The notes below the pieces were generated by a model. The model was not told the origin of the DNA. It saw nothing but the letters and a program-made list of their open reading frames with translations, and did no database searches. Positions 1-13,800 of a stretch of 64,000 nucleotides of DNA are shown here, piece after piece (within the stretch, counting starts at the first letter, position 1; each line of letters starts with the position of its first letter). Where the stretch lies: the NCBI GenBank assembly GCA_005281725.1, contig SSBO01000004.1:1240001-1304000 (forward strand), in the 5' to 3' direction. A program made the position numbers and the translations under genes. This DNA is from Wuchereria bancrofti (lineage: Eukaryota; Nematoda; Chromadorea; Rhabditida; Onchocercidae).

Positions 1-306
1 ATCTCTATCTTAAACTTTAAACCTCTCCCAAGACCGTAATTACATGAAAGAAACCAGCGAGATCAGGAATCAAGTTGTTCTTTAGAATTTTTGAGGACGA
101 AATAATTTATAATGATTAGAATAGTTCAACTTAATTTGTTAACACAGGGCAGATGTAATATTTTTTAAAGGTTACAAAATAATTTCCCAGCAATTTGTGA
201 TACTATTTAGACACTGTCTTATTCGTTCTTTAAACAAAATCAAATCTCTCTTGAAATTTTTATTCACTGATTTACAAGAATTAAGTTGGGCATTTTGAGG
301 ACTTAC

Positions 307-2677
307 ATCAGGATTGGCGTTGGCAACCATAGATGTAAACTGCAGGATAGAGAGGCGCTCTGACTGATCCGTTTGTTCATTCTGAAGCAATTTGAGAATC
401 TGCGGAAAATGAGCATGAAACGGTTCACGGTTCTCCGGATAAAGCTGCGGAATTACCCTCACCAATGAGAAGTTACCTAAACATTTCATTGGTCGAAAAA
501 ATGAAAACTCAAAAGAAAGCTGCAAATGGTGATTAATAAATATCGACATATCAAAATTATCATACAGTATTATCAAGGACATCAAACAAGTTTAAATGGA
601 AAAGAAGGGATGATAAATGAAAGCAATGCTTAGTCCATGAAATTCACATATTTGTATTAAATATAAAGGGAAAGATCGATATTTAATAAAGGAATCTAAA
701 TTACGCATTTTTCGATCACTTTTGTTAAATTACTAAAAAAATTTCAAGCACTGTTTTAAATTACTAATGATTAGTATAATAGAAAAACTTCGATCAATTC
801 AAATTTCTTTAGGAACGGAAAACTATTAAAATTAAATTTTAGTAAGGATGGTTTTTTAAACTCACAATTTTTACTTACCAATGTAAAGAAGTAACAAAAC
901 TGTGATCTTTTATAACAGTTATTAGTCATTGTGCTCCATATTTTAGTACAACATACTATTCATCTATAATGTGATACATCGATCAAATGAAGCGCTGATA
1001 ATAAATAAATTGTTTTTCACCACTCCGTAAATATTTTCTAATTTATAAATTCAGTTGTTACTTTTTATTACTTAAATAAAGTCATGAACCAACCGCTAAG
1101 TATGTTAGTGATAATTTGTAGGGAGTATTGTGCAAGAAGACGTCCATTATGAATAGCGGCCAATGACAAATATCCGGTAGTATTTCGAGTTAACTCATCA
1201 CTTCCACAACTCAACGCCCGTATTGCTGTCGGCACTGTTACTGTCATCACCGATTTTTTACTGTAATGCTGAAACAACAACTATATGAGTTTTCACATAA
1301 ATTTCATGAAACTTCGAAATCATCGTAAATTTCATTCGAAACTGTAATAATTATCTAGTAAATAATTAGGTGTAATTAAAATTATAAGACGAATACAATA
1401 ACAGAAGCAAATTCAGCCAAACATTTATAAAAGAGTGAGATGAAAAAAAAAAAAATAATAACGAGGAAGATATATAAAGTAGATGAAAATACATCACAAC
1501 ATAAAAACCGGGATAATCAAAACTTTAATATCTAGCAATAAACCGAGAAAAGTTAGAAATGATCCCATAAAAGGTCAAAAAACTTACAAGAAAAAGGCTG
1601 TTGAGAAGTTCGCAAGCAATCTTACAATGTGGCGTGTTCATAATAACGCCACTTAAATCAGTAGTGGTCATCTCATGGCTCAAACAGCTGCCCAGTGTGT
1701 CAACTAACGCTGGTGCATAGGTTTCAATGCTGTTCATTTCACTATAATCCACTGTTGCAGATAAGAAAACCATTCATGCAAATATAAAAATTTCTTTTCA
1801 GAAATCATAAAAGTTTTTTCAGAAAAATCACTGAACAAACTTGTTATATCTACTTCATTCGACCAGAATTATCTTAAGAGTATAATCTCTCGAATTCTAC
1901 TCTGCTTTTTCCATTCCTTCTAAGCTTAGTAACTTCGTAAAATCTAAGATCTTTAGCACACACTGCAATATGCATTTGATACACATATAAAATTATTGGG
2001 AAACGTGAGAAAAAGAAAAAATACAGTTATCCTGATCATGTGCAGAATAAAATAAATAGCCAACCGAATTGCAGCAGTGATACGAGCTAAAACGATTTCA
2101 ACGACACTTTGGTCGTTTGCATTGTGGCAGTAGTCAGGCGCATTAAAGATTGATTTGATTTTCGCCAACGTTCGATGCTACAATCAAAAACAATAAGAAT
2201 CACATTCCCACAATCTCTCATAATTTAAAACTCGCCTCTTTTGAATTTTTACATTTTATATTAAAAAAACGAGCAGTGTTGAAGTGAATTGAGGTAACTA
2301 AAAGTGCAAACAAAGAATGGTATTAATCTAATCAAGGTTAATATCTCTACCTATACTTTTTAATCAGTCATCAAAAAGAACAAACTATAACAATGTACGC
2401 AAGATATTAGATAAAAATTCTTAGAATTTTAAATGAATAATGTTAATTCTACGTATACTTAACAACACCAATTTAAGGCCATTATCACTGTTCAAAGCTA
2501 GTTCATTTTACATATCCAGTATTGACTTTCATTTAGATCTACAATCTGATAAAGATTTGATAAATTACAATTTAGACATACCAAATCGGTAATGACGTCA
2601 TAATCGGATATAGTAAAGAGTTGTCCCGCATGTGAAAGTTGTCGGTGTTCCAGAATTCGCACCAGTAGCGTATGCAT
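307..2677 (-). CDS. VEPH1: Melted/VEPH1-like PH-domain protein, 5' part (runs off left edge)
   Basis: This is the N-terminal part of a Melted (fly)/VEPH1 (vertebrate) orthologue. The family is cytoplasmic, binds phosphoinositides through a C-terminal PH domain, and modulates insulin/FOXO-TOR signalling in flies. Five exons read on the minus strand: 2677-2582, 2177-2065, 1741-1588, 1268-1094 and 476-307, with phases that agree throughout (708 nt, 236 codons). The start [18 protein letters not shown] matches the VEPH1 start, which fixes the ATG at 2677. Later matches include [43 protein letters not shown] and [13 protein letters not shown]. This is the armadillo-like N-terminal region; the middle and the PH domain lie beyond base 1. 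Donors at 2064 and 1093 are GTTGG, weaker than the others. Orthology is by remembered sequence and is considered secure. Confidence 0.9.
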
Positions 2678-5600
2678 TATTGTAATGAATAGATAGGATG
2701 GAATTATTGGATAGATAGAATTAAAAGGTTAATTTTTAAAGACAGAAGCGAATTGCCTCTGAAAAGTAAATGATTAGCAACAGTGGCAGCGGAAACGTTT
2801 GTCATCATTGGTATTTCATCATGTGAAATTGAGAGACAATACGAGGCTCTTTGCTCCAATAAATCTGCAAAAAACAATACAGGAAGTTAAGTACTAAACC
2901 ATTTTGAGTTACTGCAAAAATATTAGCGATAACACTTGTGACTTGTAACCTGAGTTACATATGATGCAATAATATAGGTAAAAGTATCGGTACTTTAGTC
3001 TTACAAGAAAGTAATATTATTTAATACTATTGGCTATACATGTTACTTCAAAGTGATTTAATCTCATTTACTTTTCTTTCTTTAGAAAAAAAAATGTTTT
3101 CTGACTTATATATCAAAAACTATTCCAATCAAACAAATTTGACATTTAGAAAAATAACAACTACAACAGTGAAAAAAGAAACTTGGATAAATTATGTAAA
3201 ATAAAAAGATTTTACAATGAATCATAAAGGATGCTAACAATAATTTTCAATATAAATTAATCAAAAGATCATTCCCATATCAGCGGTTCAAGAAGTGATA
3301 TATGCACAAAAAAGTGAAAAGGAAAGAGAGCAACTTTGCTTCCGTATACCGCAAATGTTGTGAATAGAGCTACTGCGCCCATTTTTTCTTCTACAAAGGT
3401 CTACATATTGCGCAAAAACTTACCGTATACCAATATAGCCATCAATCAGCTATTCGTACCGTTTTTACCCTTTATGACACAAATTGAAAGTTAAGGACGA
3501 AGGAAAAAAAGTAAACAGAGGAAGGAAAGATAGCGACAGTGAACTTCTTTGATAGGCTGATGATTCATTTCGCGGTATTTTAGCCTCATTTGGAATAAAA
3601 TTAGTTTAAATCATTGGACAAAGAATGGAAAATTGAAAAGTCGTAGATTAGTAGTTATATGTGAATGAAATGCGAATAGTCGAGGATTCTCCAGTCTGTG
3701 CATTAGAATGAACAATTCATACTTCTGACTTGCACCATTCTTTCGATACAGTGACCCTTATAACACGGAACGCAGCAACAACAAATAACAACAAACAACA
3801 ATATTAAGATGATACGCCATTCGAAATGCAATCCACATTCACACACCAATTTTTATGTCCCTTCATTTCAGCCTCATTTTTGAAGAAACTTTTTAGATGC
3901 AAAAAAAAAAAAAAAAGAAAAAAAAACAAAATGACTGTTGGCTAACATAGGAAAATCTTTGGGTCAGTACGATGATCTCTGCTTTATCAGGTTATAAAAA
4001 TTTGAACATTGATATTTCAAGTTTGCATATCTTCAGCTCACTATTTCAACAGACTCATTTAATTGTTTCAATTGCATCTGAACTGAAGTAACCAACATGT
4101 AGTGCATATTGCTTTATTCTGTGTAACTGAAATTTCTATAACAAACGTTCTCTATGATAAACTAATGCCGGGAACAGCAAGACAGAAAAAGATATTTACT
4201 AACAATCAGGAATAAAATATACAAACCTCAATTACCAAATTAAATAATTCACTGAAAAGGAGTGGTTCTTTTATGAATAAAAAGAAAAAACTCTTTGGTG
4301 AGATAGTTGGATAGGTGATTTACAAGGGGAACGCATATACTCTTCCAATGATTTACTACGGGGAAAAAGGATTGACTTGAACCACCTGTAGCCGACGTAC
4401 CTGTACAACCATACAAAGCAGAAACACAACCACTGGAAGATGTCATCGTTATCGCCTCCTTCACTTAAAACTGGTTCTGAGCATACTCGCCCTCTCAGCA
4501 CAACTAGACAATCATCACAACTGGTGGCACATAAAATAACAATTTAGCCACTCTTTTTTTAAATTAGCAACCGGGGATTTGTTTTATCAGAGCCTTAAAT
4601 CAACTGTTATAAGGAATAGGCTATTGAATTTCGATTTCTGAATTTATGAATATTTCCGAGCGAAAGCAGTAATGAAACAGAATAAGATTGAGTTGCCTCA
4701 TTTCTACATGTCCTACTTCTCTAGTAAATGCTATAATCATCTCTTCAAACACAAAAAAAATTTGTCATCGTTCAAACTTATGTTAGAACTTTCCAAATGC
4801 TAAATAAAGTTTGCAATACGTTTAAATGAGTCATTTCTCAACAAATTTTAGACGACATTGCTAACTAAAAGATTTATGTAATTTATCACAATTACCAAGT
4901 CCATTTCACTGCCAACTACTATAGCAATGTGTCCAAAATCTGACTACTTAAAGCCAAATTGATAGTTCTTTTTAGGTTCTTTTAGAACTGAAACTGAGAC
5001 GGAATGTTTTTTATGGAATGTAAGAAGCGTTATGATAACGTGCTTTTATGCTGCTCCAATCATCAAATTAGAGAAATGTATACGACGAGATATGGGACGA
5101 TAATTCTACCCATTCAGCCGTACATTTATATAAGCAGCTGGTAACAAGCATCACTGCCGAAAGATAGAAAAATATTTCAATGATTAGTCAACTAGTACTG
5201 CTGAAAGGTTTCAATGATTAGTTAATCAACTAATGCTATTAAATTTAAAAGGCAATCAACTTCCTTTGCTGCTGCTTCTGCTATTGCTACTGCTGTTACA
5301 AGAAACTTTTCCTGCGTACATGAAAGAAGGGAACTATTCTAAACTATACCAGTCAGGTAATCAATGATACTGACATCATTACTTAAGGTTTCTCGGGAGA
5401 TTGCTGTTAATTTTCTATTTTAGTACCTTCAATAAATGTTCCTGTCGCTCACTTATTCTTTTAATCTATCCTTCTGTCTTTATCATAAATTGAGAAATTT
5501 GACAAAACAATAATTTGACAATTGGCAATGGATGAAAGCATACGAATAATGCAATTCGAACAGCAAGCAGTACGAATGATCATTTGGATAGGTTAGTATA

Positions 5601-7857
5601 AGTTAAATAGCTTAGTAGACTACTCATTGTTCTCACTGGGGCAAAATTCAAGCAATATGCAAATAAGGCATGGCAAAAAACAAATACAAAAACACACCGA
5701 TCACAGGATTATGCGAATGACTACACTACTTGTACCTGTGGAGGAGCACTGGGACACGTATATTGCCGTTACAGCCAAAGCAGTGCAAAAAACTTAAGGA
5801 GATGAATATAAGCGGTATGAAAGCTGGCAAAGATGTTTATGCATACTGAACAAGTCAACCTAGCAAATACTTCAAAGCTGGCTTACAGTAAGTAATTCAC
5901 AGGTATGGGATGCACTCCTACTCATTTCTGATCAATTTTCCTACTTTATTTCGGAAAGTATAATAAATAAAAGAATGGTATACTGTTACAGATTGGTTAA
6001 TTAGGTAAGGATGGATTGGTGCTTATTGAAATGACAGACATCCCTAGACAGACATAATCAGAATGGCACAAATTGAGAGCTCGAAGAAAACTCAAAAGGC
6101 AATCAGTTCTAGTACGTATATCGAAAATTGGTATTGCTATGAATCAGAATGGGAAGCATATTTACACATACATACACATGCATGCAAACACAAACATACA
6201 CGCATACACACACAGACATACACATACATGCAGTATATATGAGGCATGTCGTCTGTAATTGTGTATGTCTGTGTCTGTATTCCCCGATACAGGTGTGCTG
6301 ACGAAAAAAGCTTACTTTACAAGGAACAGGAAGGATGGCTCACATGTCAGGTAGCATTAGCAGTGGCAACAATGGCAACAGCAGCAGTGAGAAGGATTGT
6401 ATCAATACTAGTGATCGAATCCCGATGACCTTACAAGCAACGGGTCGAGGAGAAATTCTGCAGCAAATAGCATTGTGACTCTTCTTCCGGAAGCCTACAC
6501 ATATATTTATGCCGTTTAAAGCTGACTATAGACGGTAAGAAAGAGAAGTCACGACAGTTTTATTCATCTGAATCTTGACAATTGGTCAGTCTCATAGAAT
6601 GAATCTTCCCGATGATATATGCCTTAAAGTAACTAAAAGAATTATCTTTCAGGACAAAGCACTTGAATATATTCGAACTGTGATTAAAGTACTCCTCGTT
6701 ATTTCTTGTAAAAAACGACGAAAAATGTCGTAACGTTATAGAGGCAGAAAATCATCAAAAATTAAAAAGTTACCTACTTACTAGAGATAAACAGATAACA
6801 AAGTTAAGAAATTTACAGTAGCGTAATTTCGAAATCCAATAAAGCAAGCCAAAAAGTATGATCGAGTATGTGATGCATTTATACATATATTTCATACTGT
6901 ATGACTAATAAAACGAATCGACTGCATTGGTGGGCCGCACTCTGTCAACGACATGTCGGAGCCCATCATCTACCGTTGTATCTTATCACAAAGGATATCG
7001 AAATCATAGTATCGAGAAAAATATTAGTTGTATACTAGTATTGTATATCAGTGCGGAAAAGTATGCAATAATAAGCAAAGGAACAAGTGGCTGAAGCGCT
7101 GAAATAAGCTATTAAAATGACTGATTGCAAGTTCTAAAAATAAATCAGGAATAGTAGTTCTTGCAAAATCCAGATCCCGCGAGTGCCTGGGCTTTGAATT
7201 TTTTTTCCTCTTAACTGCATCTAACAAATTTTATGCAGAATTTGGGAAAGCAGAGATTTTACACAATGCTTACTTTTTCTAAGCTGTTCGAAAGAAATCT
7301 GTACAATACAGTTTATATCATCCGGACAAATACCATAAACACACTCATTAAACATTTCAGACAAAGCTCTACAGCACAAAATTATAAGGTTCTAAAATGT
7401 ACAGGAAAGATGAGAAGAAAAACGTATATATACAAGTGGTACTTAAACGCTAAATAGTGCCCTGTCAGAAACTTACATTTGGTGAGAACATCATTAATAG
7501 CAAAAATCCCTCTACAATCAACAAGTTAGCATCAAGAGCAATTTTAAAGTGCTATTACGCATCAAAAGTAAAGTTCCAGTGATTAGGATTTTGACTTTTG
7601 AAAACTCGGAATGAAATTGAATAAGCAGATTAATCTCCACCAATACTTCTTGGAATTTAATAAATTAATCAATTCTCACCAATATTATATACTTCAACTT
7701 ATAATATTAAAGGAAAAACTGATATGTAAGAGACAGTTCGTTTCACTCCTTTGTAGTTAATGCTGCATTGAACAAGATTAAAAATTTTAGTTAAAATGCA
7801 ACCGAGATGTGGAAATCTCAAAAAACTAATTCAAAAGAATGTATGGAGTGAACAATT
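2678..7857. other. Intergenic region, no supported gene
   Basis: This 5.2 kb stretch separates the Melted start from the 3' end of the PLEKHM1-like gene, both on the minus strand. Short open frames occur but none has a recognisable domain or a convincing exon chain. At 4250-4510 on the minus strand the base composition is a little less AT-rich, and an ATG is followed by a strong donor (ACAG|GTACGT), so a non-coding or alternative first exon is possible. A run of A is present near 3900. The Melted promoter and 5' UTR should lie just above 2677. Confidence 0.5.
6161..6240. repeat. Degenerate CA/CATA-rich simple repeat
   Basis: Imperfect run of ACACATACATACACATGC-like units. It is a decayed dinucleotide/tetranucleotide microsatellite and accounts for the open frames seen across it. 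Confidence 0.75.
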
Positions 7858-10800
7858 TCAGTCCATATCAAGAAGCAAATATTGAGAATCAATATTCGGT
7901 TGCTGCTGCGTATATCGCTCTCGCCGAGTACATTTCGGACAACGCTGTCTTTCCAGACAGTTCTTGTGATATACCGAAAAACATTCCAGACACTAAAATC
8001 TCCGCAAGTTATATATATATAATAGGTTCCAAATTACCAAAATCGTCAAATTTTATACCAAAATTTCCTATAGTAAACACCGGTTGTCATCTGTATTGCA
8101 AGAATTTCTATCCAAAACAGCCTAAATTACAAAATCAAACTGGAAAAAGTAAACTTAATAAAGCAATAAATCTTGAGTTCACTAAATTACTGTCTGTAAC
8201 AAAAGTACGACTGCAGAACTTACTCGGGAAGTCACTTCCAGTTGAAATGGATAAATCACTTCAGCAGAAGCACAAATTTCACATAAAAAACCTTTCTGAG
8301 AACACAGCAAACATCGTCTGATGTGTTCTGTTGTGAAATTGAATAAATTGTTTAAATGATTTTCCATATACCCTGATAGTACCGTTAACAGATCCTGAAA
8401 GTTTATTACATCAGCGGAAAAACAAAACTCTTCAAAGTTGACTAGAAAAACTACTTAAAACAAAACCATATTTTCAAAACGATATTGAATTCATTTAGAT
8501 ATAATTACTAATGTAAGAATTGTGATGAACATCTAATGTATTGAGTTGTAGATGAGACACTTATGCTTCTAGTTCAAACTGACATCGTAGGTATAGAAAA
8601 AAGTCTGTAACACGAGTATCCTAAAGAATGCAACACAATGCACTAACTTGCCGAAGCAACATAAATTTTGCCCAACATTTCACAACACTGCAAAGAATTT
8701 AAACTTCACTTATCATGACGATTCTACAACGGTTTAAGTCAAGAAGAGTTTTCTTTATCAGTCAATTTCTTCAAGAAAAATTACTGTGAATGAATACAAG
8801 TGGATGTCTTTGTAAAGATAATCTTTGGGCGAAATGCGACTTTCCAAATCTTCAGCAATTGACTTCCGACATGATTGCAGGTACATTGCTGACAACGACA
8901 ATTTCTCTCTCAGAAACTAAATAAAGTTTAGCTAACGATATAATAATTTTGATGCGATAACTTGCTTTCTCTATTATGGAAGTTACCAACTGCTCAATCA
9001 ATTACCATTGTATAATTGCTTACTTTGGTGCGAAAAGCAACCCCTACAAGTCTCGAAAAAGGAGTGACCAATACTTTTATACAAAGTTTCATAGAAAACG
9101 GTCTAATTTTTTCAGAATTAAGAACTTGATTTCTCCTATTAAACAAACTCAGAACTGGAAACATATCAAATAATATCATCTACTCACAAATAATAATAAG
9201 CGAGCACCTTCACAGCATTTAAAGAATGGGAATGTGCATAAATTTGGGGATTGATCTGGTCAAGGCGAAGAACAGCTTTATCCCTAATGCTTTCAATGAA
9301 AGCCATGTTGCTCCTGCAAACATGTCTTGGATGTCTATCCCAGTTACGAATCAAACGTGACGGAATAATACTTTCGTCACCTTTACTGAAACATCCATCG
9401 CAGTAGTATTTTTCGTCGAAGCCACATTTCCTGAAATAATTTTGCTTTTAAGATGAGTTCAAAAAAACTTTTTGAAAACAAATACACTAAAACACATGAA
9501 ACGAAATCGACATCTAATGCACGGTCGCTACATTTCAAGATGCAGAGATATCATAGATACTGCTAATTATAATCATATGGTACAGTGAACACAAAAAAAA
9601 CCTTATTAGCATAGTGAGATGGTCAACAAAACACCTACGAGAACTAATGAATAAAAATTAGGAAATAATACAACCTGTATGAAGCGAATGTTGGGCCAAT
9701 CGATTTTCTGCAGGAAAGACAACGAAAATCCTGAGAATCAAGGCCTTTCTCGCGAGGAATCACTGTCAAAACATTAATTAGTGTTTTGTCGGAAAACTCA
9801 GAAATGCTCCCGTTCAAAATAATCTAAATTAGTTTTAAAACTGCTAATTATAATCATATGGTACAGCGAACACAAAAAAAACCTTATTAGCATAGTGAGA
9901 TGGTCAACAAAATACCTATGAGAACTAATGAATAAAAATTAGGAAATAATACAACCTGTGCGAAACGAATGTTGGGCCAATCGATTTTCTGCAGGAAAGA
10001 CAACGAAAATCTCTATGCTAATAAGGTTTTTTATAAGTTAGAGAATCATCGATATAAATTTGATTGAAATGAACAGAAATCAGGAACAATAACCTAGAAA
10101 TACACTTCTGATTTTATTTTCTTGAAAAGTATCGCTACCTGGTGATGTGATATAGAAAATGAAGTCTTATCACCATCACCAGCATGTTTCAGCATATTTT
10201 CTACTTCCTCAAGTACAGGAATTTCACCATTAAGACTACCATTATTCGAATGTCTCTGACTCATCACCTGCAACAATAATGCACTATATACAAACACTAC
10301 AGGGGTAAGCAAAAAAAAGTCGTTCATGAATAACAAAAGACTCAGGTTTCCAATGATAATGAACAATCATACCTTTTATGAAGGAAACAATCTCACAACA
10401 CAAGAGGAAACTGACACGACACAGAATATTTACATACTCGCCGAGCAAAACACGTTAATAAAATGAAATATGTCGATACAAATCACATAGAAAAAATAAA
10501 CTGAATGTCGTAAAGAAAACAAACGGTGAAAAAAAAAATTTTTTTTTCTAATCACTCTAAAACTAAGGTTCTAAACAGTTCTGAATTACCTCATTTGAAG
10601 TTTCATCGAGAATATTTCTTATTTCCACATCAAAATTTTGAGAGAAATCTGTGTTAGTCGATAAAGAAATTGTCGAAGTTCGGCCATCCTTCAACATAGA
10701 AATTTAAAAGCGACACTGTTCTCAAAAGTACACCATCTTTAATAAAAACATTATGAAAAACGAGTGTTGCTATGTTAAATAACTAACAAAAGACTCAGGT

Positions 10801-13800
10801 TTCCAACGATGATGAACAATCCAGCCTTTACCAAGAAGGCTATTTCCTTCATTATAATGTTCTGATGCATACAAATTGTCTTGCATGGACACAGATCGTT
10901 CCTAAAACAGAATTTTAGTCCTTAAATTAAAAAGAAGCTGAAGTTAGAATACGAAGAAAGATCCAGAACAGTTGATAAATAGAACCAGTTCAACGTCTGA
11001 CGATTTATTCGATATGCTTCTAATTTGATCGCCTAATTCAGTGAAAGATTGCTCATTTTCGAATGAGATCACCGGACAAAGGCTGTATAGAAAGTTATAT
11101 GATTCATCCAGCATAAAATATTTTGGTTTGATATCATCAGGTGCACCTGAAATGAAAGTAATATAAATAATACCTTCGTCATAAAAAGGAAGCAAAAAAG
11201 CTGAATGTGGAAAATATACGGACCTATGAATCACCAAACATCATCAGAAATGTTCGACAGCAAATCACATATTGACATGGTGTTAACTATTTTAACAGCT
11301 GAACAGCATGAAAAATTCCTATGTTCAATTATCGATAACAATATTTAATTACAAGGATAGAAAACGAATTGTCTTTTTAACTTACTTCAAATGTTGAGAC
11401 ACATTTTACTACGTTTTTGCGGCTCATTTATACTACGAAGGATGACCAGGTTGATCAACTAGACTAACTGCTGGTTTGTATCGCAATCTAATCAAAAAAT
11501 AAAAATAAAAAGAAAACCATCAGATCTGGCGCATGAACCAGTCCAATTTTTGGAGTCTCCTTGTGGATTTTTGGGCATTTTATGGACTGTGAACTCACTG
11601 CTGATTGACAATTCATTGCTATATTCAAATGATTTATGTTTTTTCTTGTCCACCGCTTTTTCCTCACTATAACATATGTTCGATGTAAAAAAAAAAACAT
11701 TAAGTAACAAATAAAAAAAATAACAAATAAAAGCATTCTAATTAAGAGCAAAATGCTACTCAGCTCCAGTCGACTGGTCGTGGTTTTCTCTGTTTTCGTT
11801 ATTTAGTGTAAGAATTGAGGATGAAGTTCGTTGTATATCGTTATACAGTTCTCCGAAATTTTCCACTTTTTTTCCAACATCTTCTATCTCAAAGGAAAAA
11901 TTCAGCACTTTAATCAATTCCTTTCACGATTTCTTTTTAGTTAATCACCAAATACTTCATTTTGATCATACAAATACTTTCGTACTCAAAAAATTCTACT
12001 TTTTTTGTAGTTTTATAACAGTTTACCAAACTTACATCACGCAACTCGTCAACCACAGATGATATAGACTCGTTTCTAGAATTTGATGAGCTGATAGCAG
12101 TACTACTTTTAGATGAACGCCTAATACGGCGATAAGTACCTCTAGTTACTCGTATCTGGAATAAAGAACCGCTATCTTTTACGGAACGTAAAGACTGTAG
12201 TGATATGTACAAATGGACATACATAAATCAACAGGCTGAAATACTACCATACAAACAAAGTTTCTGGAACACGATTAAAACAGGTGATAGGTACCTTTAG
12301 TTTCTAAATCGGGTGAACAAAACAGGATTTCATAACGACGACGAATCAAAGTAATATCGGCTTAGGTTATTAAAACAGATATTATTCAGACAAGCAGACT
12401 ATTAGATTAGATCTACTAATCAAACCTGACAAGAGTCGTAACTTGGGATGCCATCTTCCGGAACTGGATTTGAAAGTATAGTACTGCTTGTTGAATTTAG
12501 AGCTGAGGGATGAATGTACTCTTCATCAAGCATTGACGGATGCGAATAAACGGAAGCCACATCAACTTCTCGTCCAGCTATTTAAGATAAAAGTGAGTAA
12601 AAGAATGAGAAAGAGAATGCAAGCCACAAATAAAATATCCATGAAAAAAACCGAGAAAACTACTTAGTGAATACAAACTAACTGTCGGAATCCTCTACGC
12701 ACGAACTAGATATTTCTGTAGAACTGCACAAAGAGTGCAATGCATTTTCAGCAAGCTCTGTATCCTCGAGCACACTCAACGCACTACCACGACAACGACA
12801 CTTTATTAACTGTTTTACTAAATGAGAAATAATATTTGTGGATATTACGGATATTGAAAAAATAACTGAGAGATTAGGAAGCCCAAAAATTGTCTGATAT
12901 GATGATATTTCAAAACCAATTAAATAGTTTTTTTTTTTAAGATAGTTTATTAAACCAGGAATTTAATTCACATCTTGCAGGTTCTCCTGTTATCAAACCA
13001 GAAAGTATTAATGGCGTGGGAGTCCAAGTGTTAAGAAAGAAACTGTTAACAGGTGCTTCGACAGTCAATCTTGCCAGTCCCTTCATGTAACCTGATAGTA
13101 CATTCATGCGCTCTGTATCTCGCAGAAAAGCCCATTTCTCGTAAAACTTGCTGAAAGAATTAAATTATGAAAATTGTCGTTTACAGATTTTGAAGAAACT
13201 TTAATCATATTTAAAAAATTAGAAAGAAGTTTTGCCTTCCGTTTTAAGAACTGATTTCGTCTTAATTCATAATCCACCAACTAACCTTAAAGTAATATTA
13301 TTACGTGACAATAAGTTCAAATAATTTTCTATTGTATTTTCATTCAAAAGTATCCTGACCCATGCCTGCAAAAAATACACAAAATTTATGTATTTCGTGT
13401 CACAAACATGTAATGCAAGCTTAAAGTAAATAGTAATCAAGAACAATACTTCTAGCTAAACAGGAGAGAAAAAAGACAGTTTACCCGTGACTTTCCTATT
13501 TCTGTTTTTATTTGATTCGATGTAGCTATCTGATCCAGTACTGCTTTATGCGTATATTTGCTAACAAACGGCCAAAAATTCTGAAAATATCACTTCCATT
13601 AAACAGGATCCTATGAAGAGGTAATGGGAACATTTTTAAGATTTCAGCAAAAGTTCTCACCGGCTCCGGATACCTTGAACTTCGTGGTTTTTTCTGAAAA
13701 AAGGCTGTCTTCAAGCCATGAATGAACAGTGCTTCAACCGTATTACAAAGTATCTGAGTAGATTCTCTGAAAACAAAGCTGCTTGAATATATAAAGGAAT

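Noticed and set aside
4249..4510. Two overlapping minus-strand frames before the Melted gene
   Set aside because: No domain and no acceptor linking them to the Melted start exon, which has its own conserved ATG.
7839..8321. 160-codon open frame on the plus strand
   Set aside because: It is antisense to the last two exons of the PLEKHM1-like gene, whose minus-strand products match the zinc domain closely; the plus frame has no recognisable motif.
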